Source of the DNA: Marinobacterium halophilum | GTDB lineage: Bacteria > Pseudomonadota > Gammaproteobacteria > Pseudomonadales > Balneatricaceae | DNA: 64,000 bases | Assembly: GCF_003014615.1 (NCBI RefSeq) | Contig: NZ_PYGI01000018.1 | Coordinates: forward strand, 1-64,000 | Direction: 5' to 3' | Shown here: piece after piece, positions 44,382 through 53,326 of the stretch | Position numbering within the stretch: the stretch's first letter is position 1 | Layout of the letters: the number at the start of each line of letters is the position of its first letter | Program-made: the position numbers and the translations under genes | Notes under the pieces: generated by a model | What the model saw: the letters and a program-made list of their open reading frames with translations, nothing else | Told to the model about the DNA's origin: nothing | The model's database searches: none

Positions 44382-45011
44382 ATGATCATCCCACGCTCAA
44401 TACGGCGTATGAAAGAGAAGCGCGAGCACCGCGAAGGTCCTTGGGCGCATTTGTTCGAACGCTATGATGGGGACGAAGTGGTATCACTGGACTGTGAAAC
44501 CACCAGTCTTGATGTGAAAAAGGCGGAGATCCTTTCGATCGGTGCCGTACGCGTTAAGGGACGCAAGGTGATCACCAGTGAGCGGTTGGACATCAAGTTA
44601 AAACCGCCGAAAAGTCTCAGTGGTGACTCGATCAAGATCCACAAGATTCGGGCCAGTGATCTTGCTGATGGTATAGAGCTGGACGACGCGCTGGAACAGG
44701 TACTTGCCTTTGTGGGTAACCGCCCGATACTGGGGTATTACGTCAACTTCGATATTCGCATGTTGGACAAGTTCATCCGGCCGCGGTATGGCTTCGGGTT
44801 GCCCAACAAGGCGATAGAGCTGTCACACGTTTACCACGACATCATCAAATGGAAGCACATTGGTGGTGATGTCGATCTGCGCTTTGACACCATTGCCGGT
44901 AAATTGGATATCCCCATCCTTGAACGCCATACGGCCTTGGGCGACGCGATCACGGTTGCTCTGATGTATGTACGACTGAAATATGGCGTGGCACCTGATA
45001 TCAGTTACTGA
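44382..45011 (+). CDS. DnaQ-like 3'-5' exonuclease
   Basis: The 209-residue protein has the DEDDh exonuclease motifs: Exo I VSLDCETTSLD (D37/E39 region), Exo II LGYYVNFDIRMLDKF, and Exo III HTALGDAITVALMY with the catalytic His and Asp. It resembles the epsilon-type exonucleases that lie beside DUF294 and symporter genes in pseudomonads. The start is six bases after the preceding stop, so the two are probably co-transcribed. The substrate, DNA or RNA, cannot be decided. Confidence 0.88.
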   Translation: MIIPRSIRRMKEKREHREGPWAHLFERYDGDEVVSLDCETTSLDVKKAEILSIGAVRVKGRKVITSERLDIKLKPPKSLSGDSIKIHKIRASDLADGIELDDALEQVLAFVGNRPILGYYVNFDIRMLDKFIRPRYGFGLPNKAIELSHVYHDIIKWKHIGGDVDLRFDTIAGKLDIPILERHTALGDAITVALMYVRLKYGVAPDISY

Positions 45012-45036
45012 GCCGTGTATAGTGTGACGTTGATCG

Positions 45037-45062
45037 AAGCGGGCCATATGGCCCGCTTTTTG
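45037..45062 (+). terminator. Rho-independent terminator after exonuclease gene
   Basis: AAGCGGGCC/GGCCCGCTT with loop ATAT is followed by TTTT. It closes the acetate module before fliE. Confidence 0.92.
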
Positions 45063-45119
45063 CTTGATAGAAGCGATGAGACTCGGTTAATACCGTTATA
45101 CGTCAGTATATTGTCGAAT

Positions 45120-45135
45120 TGGTACCCTTCGGGCT
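45120..45135 (+). promoter_or_regulatory. Possible sigma-54 promoter of fliE
   Basis: TGGTAC, five bases, GGGCT keeps the essential GG and GC with correct spacing but lacks the TT before GC. Predicted start near 45146, 43 bases before the fliE ATG, close to the leader lengths of flgB and flgF. Confidence 0.5.
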
Positions 45136-45162
45136 TGATGCGGAGAGGGCGCACTCTATAAT

Positions 45163-45176
45163 GTCAAAATATTGCC
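45163..45176. promoter_or_regulatory. FleQ-box-like site in fliE leader
   Basis: GTCAAAATATTGCC matches 10 of the 13 fixed positions of GTCANTAAATTGAC. It lies downstream of the predicted sigma-54 start, where FleQ is known to bind atypically at fliE in P. aeruginosa. Confidence 0.4.
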
Positions 45177-45188
45177 ACAGGGAGGCAG

Positions 45189-45545
45189 ATGAGCATGATC
45201 GATCGTGCTGATATCAACAGCCTGCTGTCGCAGATGCGCACGATGCGCACCGATATGCAACAGGGCGTGGCACCGGTTGCCCGGCCGGATTTCAACACCC
45301 CGGGTATCAGCAAGACGGAGAGTACCGGTTTTGCCGATCTGTTGAAGAATGCGGTGGATAATGTCAATGCGCACCAGTCAGAAGCGTCCAAGTTGAGGAC
45401 CGCTTATGAGCAGGGCGATCCATCGGTAGACCTGTCAGAAGTCATGATTCAAGCCCAGAAGGCGTCCGTCTCGTTCCAGGCGATGACTCAGGTACGTAAT
45501 CGCCTGGTGTCCGCGTATGAAGATGTTATGAAGATGCCGATCTGA
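45189..45545 (+). CDS. fliE: MS ring-rod junction protein FliE
   Basis: The 118-residue protein has the FliE C-terminal region (DLSEVMIQAQKASVSFQAMT, VRNRLVSAYEDVMKMPI). FliE connects the MS ring to the rod and is an early export substrate. GGAGGCAG precedes the ATG. It begins the fliEFGHIJ run directly after the acetate module. Confidence 0.95.
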   Translation: MSMIDRADINSLLSQMRTMRTDMQQGVAPVARPDFNTPGISKTESTGFADLLKNAVDNVNAHQSEASKLRTAYEQGDPSVDLSEVMIQAQKASVSFQAMTQVRNRLVSAYEDVMKMPI

Positions 45546-45568
45546 GGCATGTAACCGGTTAGGATTGA

Positions 45569-47251
45569 ATGGATAATTCGGCAACACAGGTGAGTAGCAA
45601 AGGCAGTCTGATGTCCGGCTTCAACGGGTTGGGCATATTGCGTCAGCTCGGCCTGATGGTGGGCCTGGCTGCCAGCATTGCGATCGGTTTTGCCGTCGTG
45701 CTCTGGTCGCAAAAGCCGGATTATAACGTCCTGTTCTCCAACCTCAGCTTTGCCGATGCCAACGAAGTGATCGAGCAGCTGAGGCTGTTCAATGTCCCCT
45801 ATAAATTCGATACCGATGGTCGTGCCATTCTGGTGCCGCAGGAGCATGTGCATCAGGCGCGCCTGAAACTTGCTTCCGAAGGCTTTACCAACGACAAGAC
45901 GGTGGGTTTTGAGCTGCTGGAGCAGGAGCAGGGGCTGGGTACCAGTCAGTTCATGGAAAATGCTCGCTTCCGCCGTGGTCTGGAAGGTGAGCTGGCGCGC
46001 ACGATCAGCAGCCTGTTGGCGGTGCGTGCGGCCCGGGTACATCTGGCGTTGCCCAAGGAGTCCGTCTTTGTGCGTGACCAGCGCAAGCCGCGTGCCTCGG
46101 TGTTCATCGAAATGTTTTCCGGCCGTACTCTGGAACGTGACCAGGTCGCGGCAATCGCCAATCTGGTCGCATCCAGCATTCCTGAGCTGGCGGTTGAAGA
46201 TGTAACTGTTGTGGACCAGAAAGGACGCTTGCTCAATACCCGCGATCAGGATGAAGACGTTGTGCTGGCGGCCAAGCAGCTGGAATACACCCGCAAGATC
46301 GAACAGACGCTGGTCAACCGCATCAACAGTATTCTGCAGCCGGTGGTGGGGCTGGGCAACTTCCGGGCCGAGGTCTCTTCCGAGATCGACTTTACTGAAG
46401 TTGAACAGGCTGACGAGATCTACAACCCGGACCTGCCGGCCCTGCGCAGTGAAAAAACGATGGAAGAAAATCGGGCGTCCGGTGATCTCGCGCAAGGGGT
46501 TCCGGGAGCATTGTCCAATCAGCCGCCGGGGCCGAACTCCGTGCCGGAAGAGATGGCAGGCAATGCCGCTGCGAGCGGTCGGGCAGCCAACGGCTCCAGT
46601 CGCGAACAGGCGGTTCGTAACTATGAGCTGGATCGTACGCTGAGCTATACCCGTCATCAAACCGGCGTGGTCAAGCGCCTGAGCGTGGCGGTCGTGGTCG
46701 ATGACGTGAACAGTATCAATGCCGAAACCGGTAACAGTGAGCGCGTGCCCTGGTCGGAAAACGAACTGCAGCGCTTGCAGATGCTGGTGCGCAATGCTGT
46801 CGGTTATTCCGCCGTGCGGGGTGACAGTGTCACGGTGATCAATTCGGCTTTCGTGGCGACCGAGCCGTTTGATACGGCAGACCCGGCTCTGTGGGAGCAG
46901 GACTGGTTCTGGGAAGTGATCAAGCAGGTGATGGCCGGGCTGTTTGTGCTGCTGCTGATTCTTGGCGTATTGCGTCCGATTCTGAAAAGTCTGGCGGATG
47001 CGGGCAAGCACAAGGAAATCACCACGTTGGGGCCGGCGGGCGAAATATCGGCCGACCTGGAAGGTCTTGAAGGCAGTGGCGTGGCCGACGACAAGGTAAC
47101 CTTGGGTGGCAGCAGCGGCAACCGTGGCGTGCTGCCTACACCGAATGAAAGCTTTGATTATCAACTGAATGCCATCCGCAGCATGGTGGCGGAAGATCCG
47201 GAAAAAGTGGCACAGGCCGTGCGGCAATGGGTGATTGATCGTGACCGATGA
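45569..47251 (+). CDS. fliF: Flagellar MS-ring protein FliF
   Basis: The 560-residue inner-membrane protein has two membrane segments (about 20-45: LGLMVGLAASIAIGFAVVLW; about 440-465: VIKQVMAGLFVLLLILGVLR). Between them are the ring-building motifs (YNVLFSNLSFADANEVIEQL, RRGLEGELARTISSLLAVRA). The C-terminal tail binds FliG. It forms the basal-body base. The last 11 bases overlap fliG. Confidence 0.96.
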   Translation: MDNSATQVSSKGSLMSGFNGLGILRQLGLMVGLAASIAIGFAVVLWSQKPDYNVLFSNLSFADANEVIEQLRLFNVPYKFDTDGRAILVPQEHVHQARLKLASEGFTNDKTVGFELLEQEQGLGTSQFMENARFRRGLEGELARTISSLLAVRAARVHLALPKESVFVRDQRKPRASVFIEMFSGRTLERDQVAAIANLVASSIPELAVEDVTVVDQKGRLLNTRDQDEDVVLAAKQLEYTRKIEQTLVNRINSILQPVVGLGNFRAEVSSEIDFTEVEQADEIYNPDLPALRSEKTMEENRASGDLAQGVPGALSNQPPGPNSVPEEMAGNAAASGRAANGSSREQAVRNYELDRTLSYTRHQTGVVKRLSVAVVVDDVNSINAETGNSERVPWSENELQRLQMLVRNAVGYSAVRGDSVTVINSAFVATEPFDTADPALWEQDWFWEVIKQVMAGLFVLLLILGVLRPILKSLADAGKHKEITTLGPAGEISADLEGLEGSGVADDKVTLGGSSGNRGVLPTPNESFDYQLNAIRSMVAEDPEKVAQAVRQWVIDRDR

Positions 47252-48245
47252 AAGTGAACTCACCGAGATCCAGAAAGCGGCGATCCTGCTGATCAGCCTG
47301 GGTGAATCCGATGCGGCGGAAATTCTCAAGCATCTGGGACCCAAGGAAGTACAGCGGATCGGTGAAGCGATGACGCAGCTTGATAACATTCCGCAGTCCC
47401 GTGTGGAAGCGGTGGTCGCCGACTTCATGAACGTGGTCAGCGACCAGACCGGCATTGGCATCAACAACGACCGTTACATCCGGGCCATGCTCAATCAGGC
47501 ACTGGGCGAAGAAAAGGCGAAGACCCTGATCGACCGCATCCTGTTCAGTACCAACACCTCGGGATTGGATACCCTGCGCTGGATGGACCCGCGCCAGGTG
47601 GCGGAAGCTCTGCGCTATGAGCACCCTCAGATTCAGGCGGTTGTCATCGCCTACCTTGATTCCGATCAGGCGGCCATTGTGCTGTCCTTTTTCGATGAGA
47701 AGTCGCGGCTGGAAATCCTGATGCGTATCGCGGCCCTGGATCGTATCCAGCCGCAGGCACTACAGGAGCTTAATGACATGTTCGAAACCCAGTTTACCGG
47801 CAGCAAGGCGAGCCAGTCCCGGACTCTTGGCGGCGTGCGTTCAGCCGCGAACATCATGAACTTCATGGAGTCGTCGCTGGAAGCTGAGCTGATGGAAGGG
47901 ATCAAGGATAATGACGAAAGCCTGGCCAGTGAAATCTCCGATCTCATGTTCGTCTTCGAGAACCTCTCCGATGTGGATGATCGCGGTATTCAGGTCATCT
48001 TGCGTGAAGTGTCAACCGACAGCCTGGTGATGGCCCTGAAGGGCGCTGATACCTCGCTGCAGGAAAAGGTTTTCAAGAACATGTCCAAACGTGCGGCCGA
48101 GCTGCTGCGTGATGACCTTGAGGCCAAAGGACCCGTGCGTGTGTCCGAAGTTGAAGAGGCCCAAAAAGAGATTCTTACGGTGGCTCGACGATTGGCGGAT
48201 GATGGCGAGATTATGCTGGGCGGTTCCGGTGAAGAGATGATTTGA
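47241..48245 (+). CDS. fliG: Flagellar motor switch protein FliG
   Basis: The protein is about 334 residues from a GTG at 47241, with the motifs KAAILLISLGESDAAEILKH, EHPQIQAVVIAYLDSDQAA and the C-terminal charged torque helix (FENLSDVDDRGIQVILREVS). FliG forms the rotor C ring and meets the stator. A TTG at 47235 would add two residues but has no room for a ribosome site. The start lies inside the end of fliF, and the stop overlaps the fliH start. Confidence 0.95.
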   Translation: MTDESELTEIQKAAILLISLGESDAAEILKHLGPKEVQRIGEAMTQLDNIPQSRVEAVVADFMNVVSDQTGIGINNDRYIRAMLNQALGEEKAKTLIDRILFSTNTSGLDTLRWMDPRQVAEALRYEHPQIQAVVIAYLDSDQAAIVLSFFDEKSRLEILMRIAALDRIQPQALQELNDMFETQFTGSKASQSRTLGGVRSAANIMNFMESSLEAELMEGIKDNDESLASEISDLMFVFENLSDVDDRGIQVILREVSTDSLVMALKGADTSLQEKVFKNMSKRAAELLRDDLEAKGPVRVSEVEEAQKEILTVARRLADDGEIMLGGSGEEMI

Positions 48246-48997
48246 TGAAAAGCGATACTCCAGCCCGCATCCGCGCAGCCGAGGCTGGCCAAGTCGAGCG
48301 CTGGTTGCCGCCTGATGTGGGTGGCGAGGCGCGTGTGGTACAGGCGTTGGCGCGCAAGCAGCCAAGCCCGCTGGCCGAACTGGATGTGTCGGTCGTCGAA
48401 GAAGAGATATTTGCCGAAAAATTGACGCTGGCGCAATGGGAATCGATCTGTGAGGAAGCGCGTCAGGAAGGCTATGCCGAAGGGCTGGTGCAGGGGCAGG
48501 AACAGGGTCGCACAGATGGTCATGCTCAGGGACTGGCGCAAGGGTTGGCGGCCGGGCAGGCCGAAATCGAGGCGCGCCTGCAACAGCTGGATGGCTTGCT
48601 GCAGCAACTGCAGCAGCCGTTGGAACAGCAGCGTGAAGCCCTTGAGGATACGCTGATACGCCTGGTTGTCAGTCTGGCGGAGTCGGCCGTCAAGGCAGAG
48701 CTCAGTATCAATATCGAGCACCTGGCCCAAAGTGCGCGTGAGGCCCTGGCCCAGTTGCCTGAAGGTACCGGCGAAGTGGTGCTGAAAGTGCATCCCGACC
48801 AGCTGGTTGCACTGGCCCCACTGTTGAATACCGAAAAACTGGCCCTGGTCGGCGATGATACGCTTGCGGCCGGGGGCTGTCGGGTCGATAGCGGCAGCTG
48901 TCGGGTCGACTATCAAGTCGAGCAGCGTTTCCGCCAGGTCGCCGACCAGTTGCTGGCGCGCCTGATCAAGACTCCCGTCGATAGTGATGACGCATAA
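48245..48997 (+). CDS. fliH: Flagellar ATPase regulator FliH
   Basis: The 250-residue protein has a Gln/Gly-rich middle with GxxxG-like repeats (EGLVQGQEQGRTDGHAQGLA), the glycine repeat typical of FliH. A C-terminal domain (about 130-245: VVLKVHPDQLVALAPLL) holds FliI. It regulates the export ATPase. The ATG at 48245 overlaps the fliG stop (TGATG); an in-frame TTG three bases upstream is less likely. Confidence 0.94.
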   Translation: MKSDTPARIRAAEAGQVERWLPPDVGGEARVVQALARKQPSPLAELDVSVVEEEIFAEKLTLAQWESICEEARQEGYAEGLVQGQEQGRTDGHAQGLAQGLAAGQAEIEARLQQLDGLLQQLQQPLEQQREALEDTLIRLVVSLAESAVKAELSINIEHLAQSAREALAQLPEGTGEVVLKVHPDQLVALAPLLNTEKLALVGDDTLAAGGCRVDSGSCRVDYQVEQRFRQVADQLLARLIKTPVDSDDA

Positions 48998-49009
48998 TGG
49001 GTAGCGCTC

Positions 49010-50392
49010 ATGCCGGATCTTGATCAGCGCCTCAAACGTTATCTCCAATGTGAATATGAGCCGCCACGGCCGGATGTCGAAGGCCGTGTTACACGCCTGA
49101 TAGGCCTGACGCTGGAAGCGGTGGGGCTTAAGGTTGCTCTGGGGGATTACTGTCTGGTTTCCCTGCAAGGCAACGGCAGTGTTGAAGCCGAAGTGGTCGG
49201 CTTTTCCGGCGACCGCGTGTATCTGATGCCTCTCGACAGCGTCGATGGACTGTCGCCTGGCGCGGCGGTACGCCCGCGCGTAGGTGCCAGTCTGGTGCCG
49301 GTCGGTTTCGGTTTGCTCGGACGGGTCATTGACGGCATTGGTCGTCCGCTGGATGGCAAGGGGCCGCTCCGGCCTGACGATATGGTGACGCTGGCGGGTG
49401 AAACCATCAACCCGTTGCACCGCCACCCGATTGAACAGACTCTGGATGTCGGCGTACGTGCCATTAATGGCCTGCTGACGGTGGGGCGTGGGCAGCGTTT
49501 GGGTCTGTTTGCCGGCAGTGGCGTGGGCAAGTCGGTGCTGCTGGGCATGATGACCCGCTTCACCGAGGCGGAGATTACTGTCGTGGGCTTGATCGGTGAG
49601 CGTGGCCGTGAGGTGCGGGAGTTCATCGACCACAGCCTGGGCCCTGAAGGCATGGCGCGCTCAGTTGTGGTGGCGGCACCTGCAGATGATTCGCCGCTGA
49701 TGCGCTTGCGAGCGGCGCAGCTGACCACGCGCATTGCCGAATATTTCCGTGCGCAGGGCAAGAATGTACTGCTGTTGATGGATTCGTTGACCCGTTATGC
49801 TCAGGCGCAGCGTGAGATCGCATTGGCGGTGGGTGAGCCCCCGGCCACCAAGGGCTATCCGCCCTCGGTGTTTGCCAAGTTGCCCAAGCTGGTCGAACGT
49901 GCCGGCAATGGCGAGACCGGTGGTGGTTCGATCACGGCGTTCTATACTGTGTTGACCGAAGGTGATGACCAGCAGGACCCGGTTGCCGATTCGGCGCGCG
50001 CCATTCTGGATGGGCATTTTGTGCTGTCACGTAGCCTGGCCGAGCAGGGTCATTATCCGGCACTGGATATTGAGGCATCAATCAGCCGTGCGATGCCGCA
50101 GATTGTGGATGAGAGCCAGCTGCACCTGGCCTTGCAGTTCAAGCGGCTTTACTCGCGCTACCAGCAGAATGCCGACTTGATTGCGGTAGGTGCGTATGCT
50201 CGCGGCAGTGACCCGGAAACGGATCGGGCGGTGGACATGTTGCCGGTGATCCGTGCCTATCTGCAGCAGGGCATGAATGAACCCATGCCGATCAAGCGCT
50301 GCATGCAGGAGCTGGCGATGCTGATGTCGGCGCCGCCGCAGCAGCCACAAAATGCAACGGCTCAGGGACAACCGCTGCGGCGCACGCCCTGA
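49010..50392 (+). CDS. fliI: Flagellum-specific ATPase FliI
   Basis: The 460-residue type III export ATPase has Walker [16 protein letters not shown] (about residues 165-180), Walker [19 protein letters not shown] and the family motif [20 protein letters not shown]. It energises export with FliH and FliJ. It starts 12 bases after fliH. The length is normal. Confidence 0.97.
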   Translation: MPDLDQRLKRYLQCEYEPPRPDVEGRVTRLIGLTLEAVGLKVALGDYCLVSLQGNGSVEAEVVGFSGDRVYLMPLDSVDGLSPGAAVRPRVGASLVPVGFGLLGRVIDGIGRPLDGKGPLRPDDMVTLAGETINPLHRHPIEQTLDVGVRAINGLLTVGRGQRLGLFAGSGVGKSVLLGMMTRFTEAEITVVGLIGERGREVREFIDHSLGPEGMARSVVVAAPADDSPLMRLRAAQLTTRIAEYFRAQGKNVLLLMDSLTRYAQAQREIALAVGEPPATKGYPPSVFAKLPKLVERAGNGETGGGSITAFYTVLTEGDDQQDPVADSARAILDGHFVLSRSLAEQGHYPALDIEASISRAMPQIVDESQLHLALQFKRLYSRYQQNADLIAVGAYARGSDPETDRAVDMLPVIRAYLQQGMNEPMPIKRCMQELAMLMSAPPQQPQNATAQGQPLRRTP

Positions 50393-50410
50393 CCAGAAGG
50401 ATAGTGGAAA

Positions 50411-50857
50411 ATGACCAAGCCCCGTTCCCAACGATTACAGGTAGTTCTTGCCGTCGCTGAACGCAAGCGTCAGGAAGCTGAACGCTTTCTGGCGGATGCA
50501 CAGCGACGTGTCAATCAGGGCGAAAACGGTATCGTTCAGCTGCAGGGCTATCTGGGCGAATATCAACAGCAGTTTACCGCAACGGGACGTGAGGGTATCA
50601 GCATTCAGGATCTGCACGTACAGCAGGCGTTCATGCAGAAAATTACCCATACCATGCAGGAGCAGGAGCAGGCACTGCAGCAGGCACGTGATCAGGTGCA
50701 GCAGGTACAGGCCTACTGGCAGCAAACCTATGCGCGGCAGAAAGGTATAGAAAATCTGGTGCAAAAGGCGCAGAACGAAGAGTCACATGAGCGTGATCGC
50801 AAATTGCAGCAGGAAATAGACGAGCGCTCGCAACATGTCCGTCCGCGGTATATCTGA
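50411..50857 (+). CDS. fliJ: Flagellar export stalk protein FliJ
   Basis: This 148-residue coiled-coil protein is rich in Gln/Glu/Arg (ERKRQEAERFLADAQRRVNQ). FliJ forms the central stalk of the FliI ring and links to FlhA. Only context and coiled-coil character identify it, as the family is poorly conserved. A sigma-54 promoter for fliK begins six bases after its stop. Confidence 0.92.
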   Translation: MTKPRSQRLQVVLAVAERKRQEAERFLADAQRRVNQGENGIVQLQGYLGEYQQQFTATGREGISIQDLHVQQAFMQKITHTMQEQEQALQQARDQVQQVQAYWQQTYARQKGIENLVQKAQNEESHERDRKLQQEIDERSQHVRPRYI

Positions 50858-50862
50858 AACAT

Positions 50863-50878
50863 TGGCACTTAAATTGCT
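50863..50878 (+). promoter_or_regulatory. Sigma-54 promoter of fliK
   Basis: TGGCAC, five bases, TTGCT is a full consensus match. Predicted start near 50889, 23 bases before the fliK ATG. It gives fliK a promoter separate from the fliE-J run. Confidence 0.88.
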
Positions 50879-50911
50879 TGTTCCTGTTGTTATCATTTGC
50901 AGGACTCTGCC

Positions 50912-52717
50912 ATGGCCATCATCAAAACGGTTTCGAATTCACCACTGGCGCTGAATCTGGCGGTGCTTCCGGCTGCCTCCATGACGGCCACAGCTGGTGC
51001 TCCGATGCAACCGGGCGGTACTCCGGCTTCGGGTTTTCAACTCTTGTATCAGGGCTCATTGCAGGCGCAGGAGGGGCAACAGCCCGCGTCTGTTGACGGA
51101 AAGCCTTTGCCTCCCGAAGGCGAAGCCTTGCCGGAGGAGGCTGCATTGGTGGATGCGCAGGTCGAGCCGGGCGTTCAGCAGGCATCGGCTGAGCACCCAG
51201 CACCGTTGTTGGCAGACGGCCACTGGTCTTTGCCGGCACCCTCAATCAAAGGTATAGCGGCCGACGCTGATGGCAAACCGATTGTTCCTGCCGCCGCCAC
51301 TGCGCCGCTACCGACTGATGAAGCCGCGCGTGCTGCAGGTGTGGCCACGCCGACACGGTCTGCAGGTACAGCAGCAGCCCCCGTCGTGACACCTCCGCCG
51401 TCACCCGCAAATGTGCTTCCGGCTCAGAATGATATTGCCGCTCAGATGGCTGCCAGCGTTCAGTCCTCGGCACTGACTCAAACCCAAAATGCAGCTCAAG
51501 TTCAGGCTCAGGCTCAGGCTACGTTGGCGGCTGCAGGCCATCGTGGCGAGGCGGTCCCTCCGATTGCAGTGCCTGCGGGCGGTACCGACAAACCGGGTAG
51601 TAACAATAAGCCGGGCACTCCTGCTCAAGTATTGCCTGCGACCTCGGCTGCGAGCCCCGGTAGCGCAACAGTCTCGGCCGCTGAGCTGGACGCGTCTCTG
51701 AAGGCAGGTACGGCGGCGGCCGGTGTTTCTGACACTGCAGGGGCGAGCGGAGTTGCTGTCGCAGCATCCAGTGTGTCGACAACGGGTGTTGCGGCGGGAA
51801 CTACGGGAGTGATGCCGCAGACGAGTGAGGGCGTAAGTACGGTGGCAATGGCTGCATCTGCAGCCCCTGCGGCGAGTACCGTGGCTGGTGATTCACCGTC
51901 GGTTGGTACACCGGCAGGGCTGCCGGCTCCCTCTGTCGAAGCGTCTAAAGCGGGCGCAGTGGATATGGATGCGGTGCGTGGTACGCTGGCTGCAGCGGAT
52001 AAAGCGGCAGCTGAGGTTACGGTTGTCCGTGAGGGAGCTACGGCTTCATTGCCCACGCGTCCTGATAGTGGTGTGCCACGCCCTGCGATGGAGGGGGCTG
52101 CAGGCAATGCACGCATGGAGGGTGGTGCTCAGGCCGTGCAGGCCATTGCAGCAGCCACGACAGAAGGGGGCGATACATCTTCCGATACCGGTCAGCAGCA
52201 GCGGCAGGATGGCCAGCAGGCCTCGTTGTCCAATAGCGCGTCATCGCGCCCGCTTTCCGGGACGGCTCCGGCCGCGTCACCGGCCGCATTTGCCTTGCAG
52301 CAGCAGCTGGCTGAGCCGCGCTGGAGTCAACAACTGGGTGAACGTGCTGTCATGATGGCGCAACACGGTCCGCGTGTAGCGCATATCCAGCTGGATCCGC
52401 CGGAGCTGGGAGCGATGCAGATTCGTATCCATATGCAGGGAGCGGATCAGGTCAGCGTCAGCTTTACCAGTGCGCACCCAATGGTTCGCGATGCGCTGGA
52501 GCAGCAGATGCCCAGATTACGTGAGATGTTCGCCGATCAGGGCCTGAATCTACAGGACTCCTCGGTTGCGGATGAGGCGCGTCAGCAGGGCTCGGATCAG
52601 CGCGAGCGCGCCGATGAACAGGGGCGTGCCGGGCACTATGCCGGAACGGCAGACGGCAATGCATCCGAGGCTCCGGCCGCCGCCATCGCGTTGGGTCTGG
52701 TGGACTACTACGCCTGA
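50912..52717 (+). CDS. fliK: Hook-length control protein FliK
   Basis: The 601-residue protein has a long Ala/Thr/Gly/Ser-rich low-complexity N-terminal ruler (about 1-440). The conserved C-terminal FliK_C domain (about 455-545: HIQLDPPELGAMQIRIHMQG, SFTSAHPMVRDALEQQMPRL) interacts with FlhB to switch export specificity. A TTG at 50897 would lengthen it by five residues, but the ATG at 50912 has the AGGA site. Confidence 0.93.
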   Translation: MAIIKTVSNSPLALNLAVLPAASMTATAGAPMQPGGTPASGFQLLYQGSLQAQEGQQPASVDGKPLPPEGEALPEEAALVDAQVEPGVQQASAEHPAPLLADGHWSLPAPSIKGIAADADGKPIVPAAATAPLPTDEAARAAGVATPTRSAGTAAAPVVTPPPSPANVLPAQNDIAAQMAASVQSSALTQTQNAAQVQAQAQATLAAAGHRGEAVPPIAVPAGGTDKPGSNNKPGTPAQVLPATSAASPGSATVSAAELDASLKAGTAAAGVSDTAGASGVAVAASSVSTTGVAAGTTGVMPQTSEGVSTVAMAASAAPAASTVAGDSPSVGTPAGLPAPSVEASKAGAVDMDAVRGTLAAADKAAAEVTVVREGATASLPTRPDSGVPRPAMEGAAGNARMEGGAQAVQAIAAATTEGGDTSSDTGQQQRQDGQQASLSNSASSRPLSGTAPAASPAAFALQQQLAEPRWSQQLGERAVMMAQHGPRVAHIQLDPPELGAMQIRIHMQGADQVSVSFTSAHPMVRDALEQQMPRLREMFADQGLNLQDSSVADEARQQGSDQRERADEQGRAGHYAGTADGNASEAPAAAIALGLVDYYA

Positions 52718-52739
52718 GGCTTCAGCCCCAAAAGCAGTG

Positions 52740-52755
52740 TGGTATATTAGTCGCT
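52740..52755 (+). promoter_or_regulatory. Possible sigma-54 promoter of fliL
   Basis: TGGTAT, five bases, TCGCT keeps the GG and GC with proper spacing but is weaker than the flgB, flgF, fliK and flhA motifs. Predicted start near 52766, 26 bases before the fliL ATG. Confidence 0.45.
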
Positions 52756-52791
52756 TGATCGGCATATACGCGATAACCGGTGGAGGCACGA

Positions 52792-53316
52792 ATGGCGACC
52801 AATGACGCGGCTGAAAACAGCCCTGCGGATGGTGGTAAGGGATCCAAGAAAAAACTGATTATCATGCTGGTACTGGGGGCTGTTCTGCTGCTTGGGGGCG
52901 GTGCAGCCGGTACTTTCTTTCTGTTGTCCTCCGATGAGGTGGCTGTGGAGGCTGCTGCGGCTGCGCCACAGGTGCAGCAAGAGGCGATCTATACCAAAGT
53001 CCGTACGCTGGAAGGCAAACCTTCATTTGTGGTGACGCTGCAATCGGCTGATGACAAGCGGCATTACATGCAGGCCTTTGTCGAGGCGAAAAGCCGTAAT
53101 CCTCTGGTGGATGAGGCCCTTCAGTTGCATATGCCGCTGATTGTTGCACGCTTGAATGCGCTGTTTGGTACCCAGTCGTTCGAAGACTTGCAAAGCCTTG
53201 AAGGCAAGAAGGCACTGCGTAATGAAGCAACACTGCTGGTGCAGTCGATCATGCAGGACAAGCTCGGCGAACCGGGTGTTGAAACCATTCTCTTTACCAA
53301 CTTTGTCATGCAGTAG
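52792..53316 (+). CDS. fliL: Flagellar basal-body-associated protein FliL
   Basis: The 174-residue protein has one membrane segment (about 21-45: KKLIIMLVLGAVLLLGGGAA) and a periplasmic C-terminal domain (ADDKRHYMQAFVEAKSRNPL). FliL associates with the stator and motor and stabilises torque. The ATG at 52792 follows TGGAGG; an upstream GTG at 52780 lies before that site and is rejected. Confidence 0.94.
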   Translation: MATNDAAENSPADGGKGSKKKLIIMLVLGAVLLLGGGAAGTFFLLSSDEVAVEAAAAAPQVQQEAIYTKVRTLEGKPSFVVTLQSADDKRHYMQAFVEAKSRNPLVDEALQLHMPLIVARLNALFGTQSFEDLQSLEGKKALRNEATLLVQSIMQDKLGEPGVETILFTNFVMQ

Positions 53317-53326
53317 GATGAACTAG

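Noticed and set aside
45488-47467. 659-residue minus-strand ORF opposite fliF
   Set aside because: It mirrors the codon structure of fliF, is rich in His/Arg/Gln, has no ribosome site or family resemblance, and spans the fliE end and fliG start. A shadow ORF.
47990-49633. 547-residue minus-strand ORF opposite fliG-fliH-fliI
   Set aside because: Covers three genuine genes on the other strand and has shadow-type composition without motifs.
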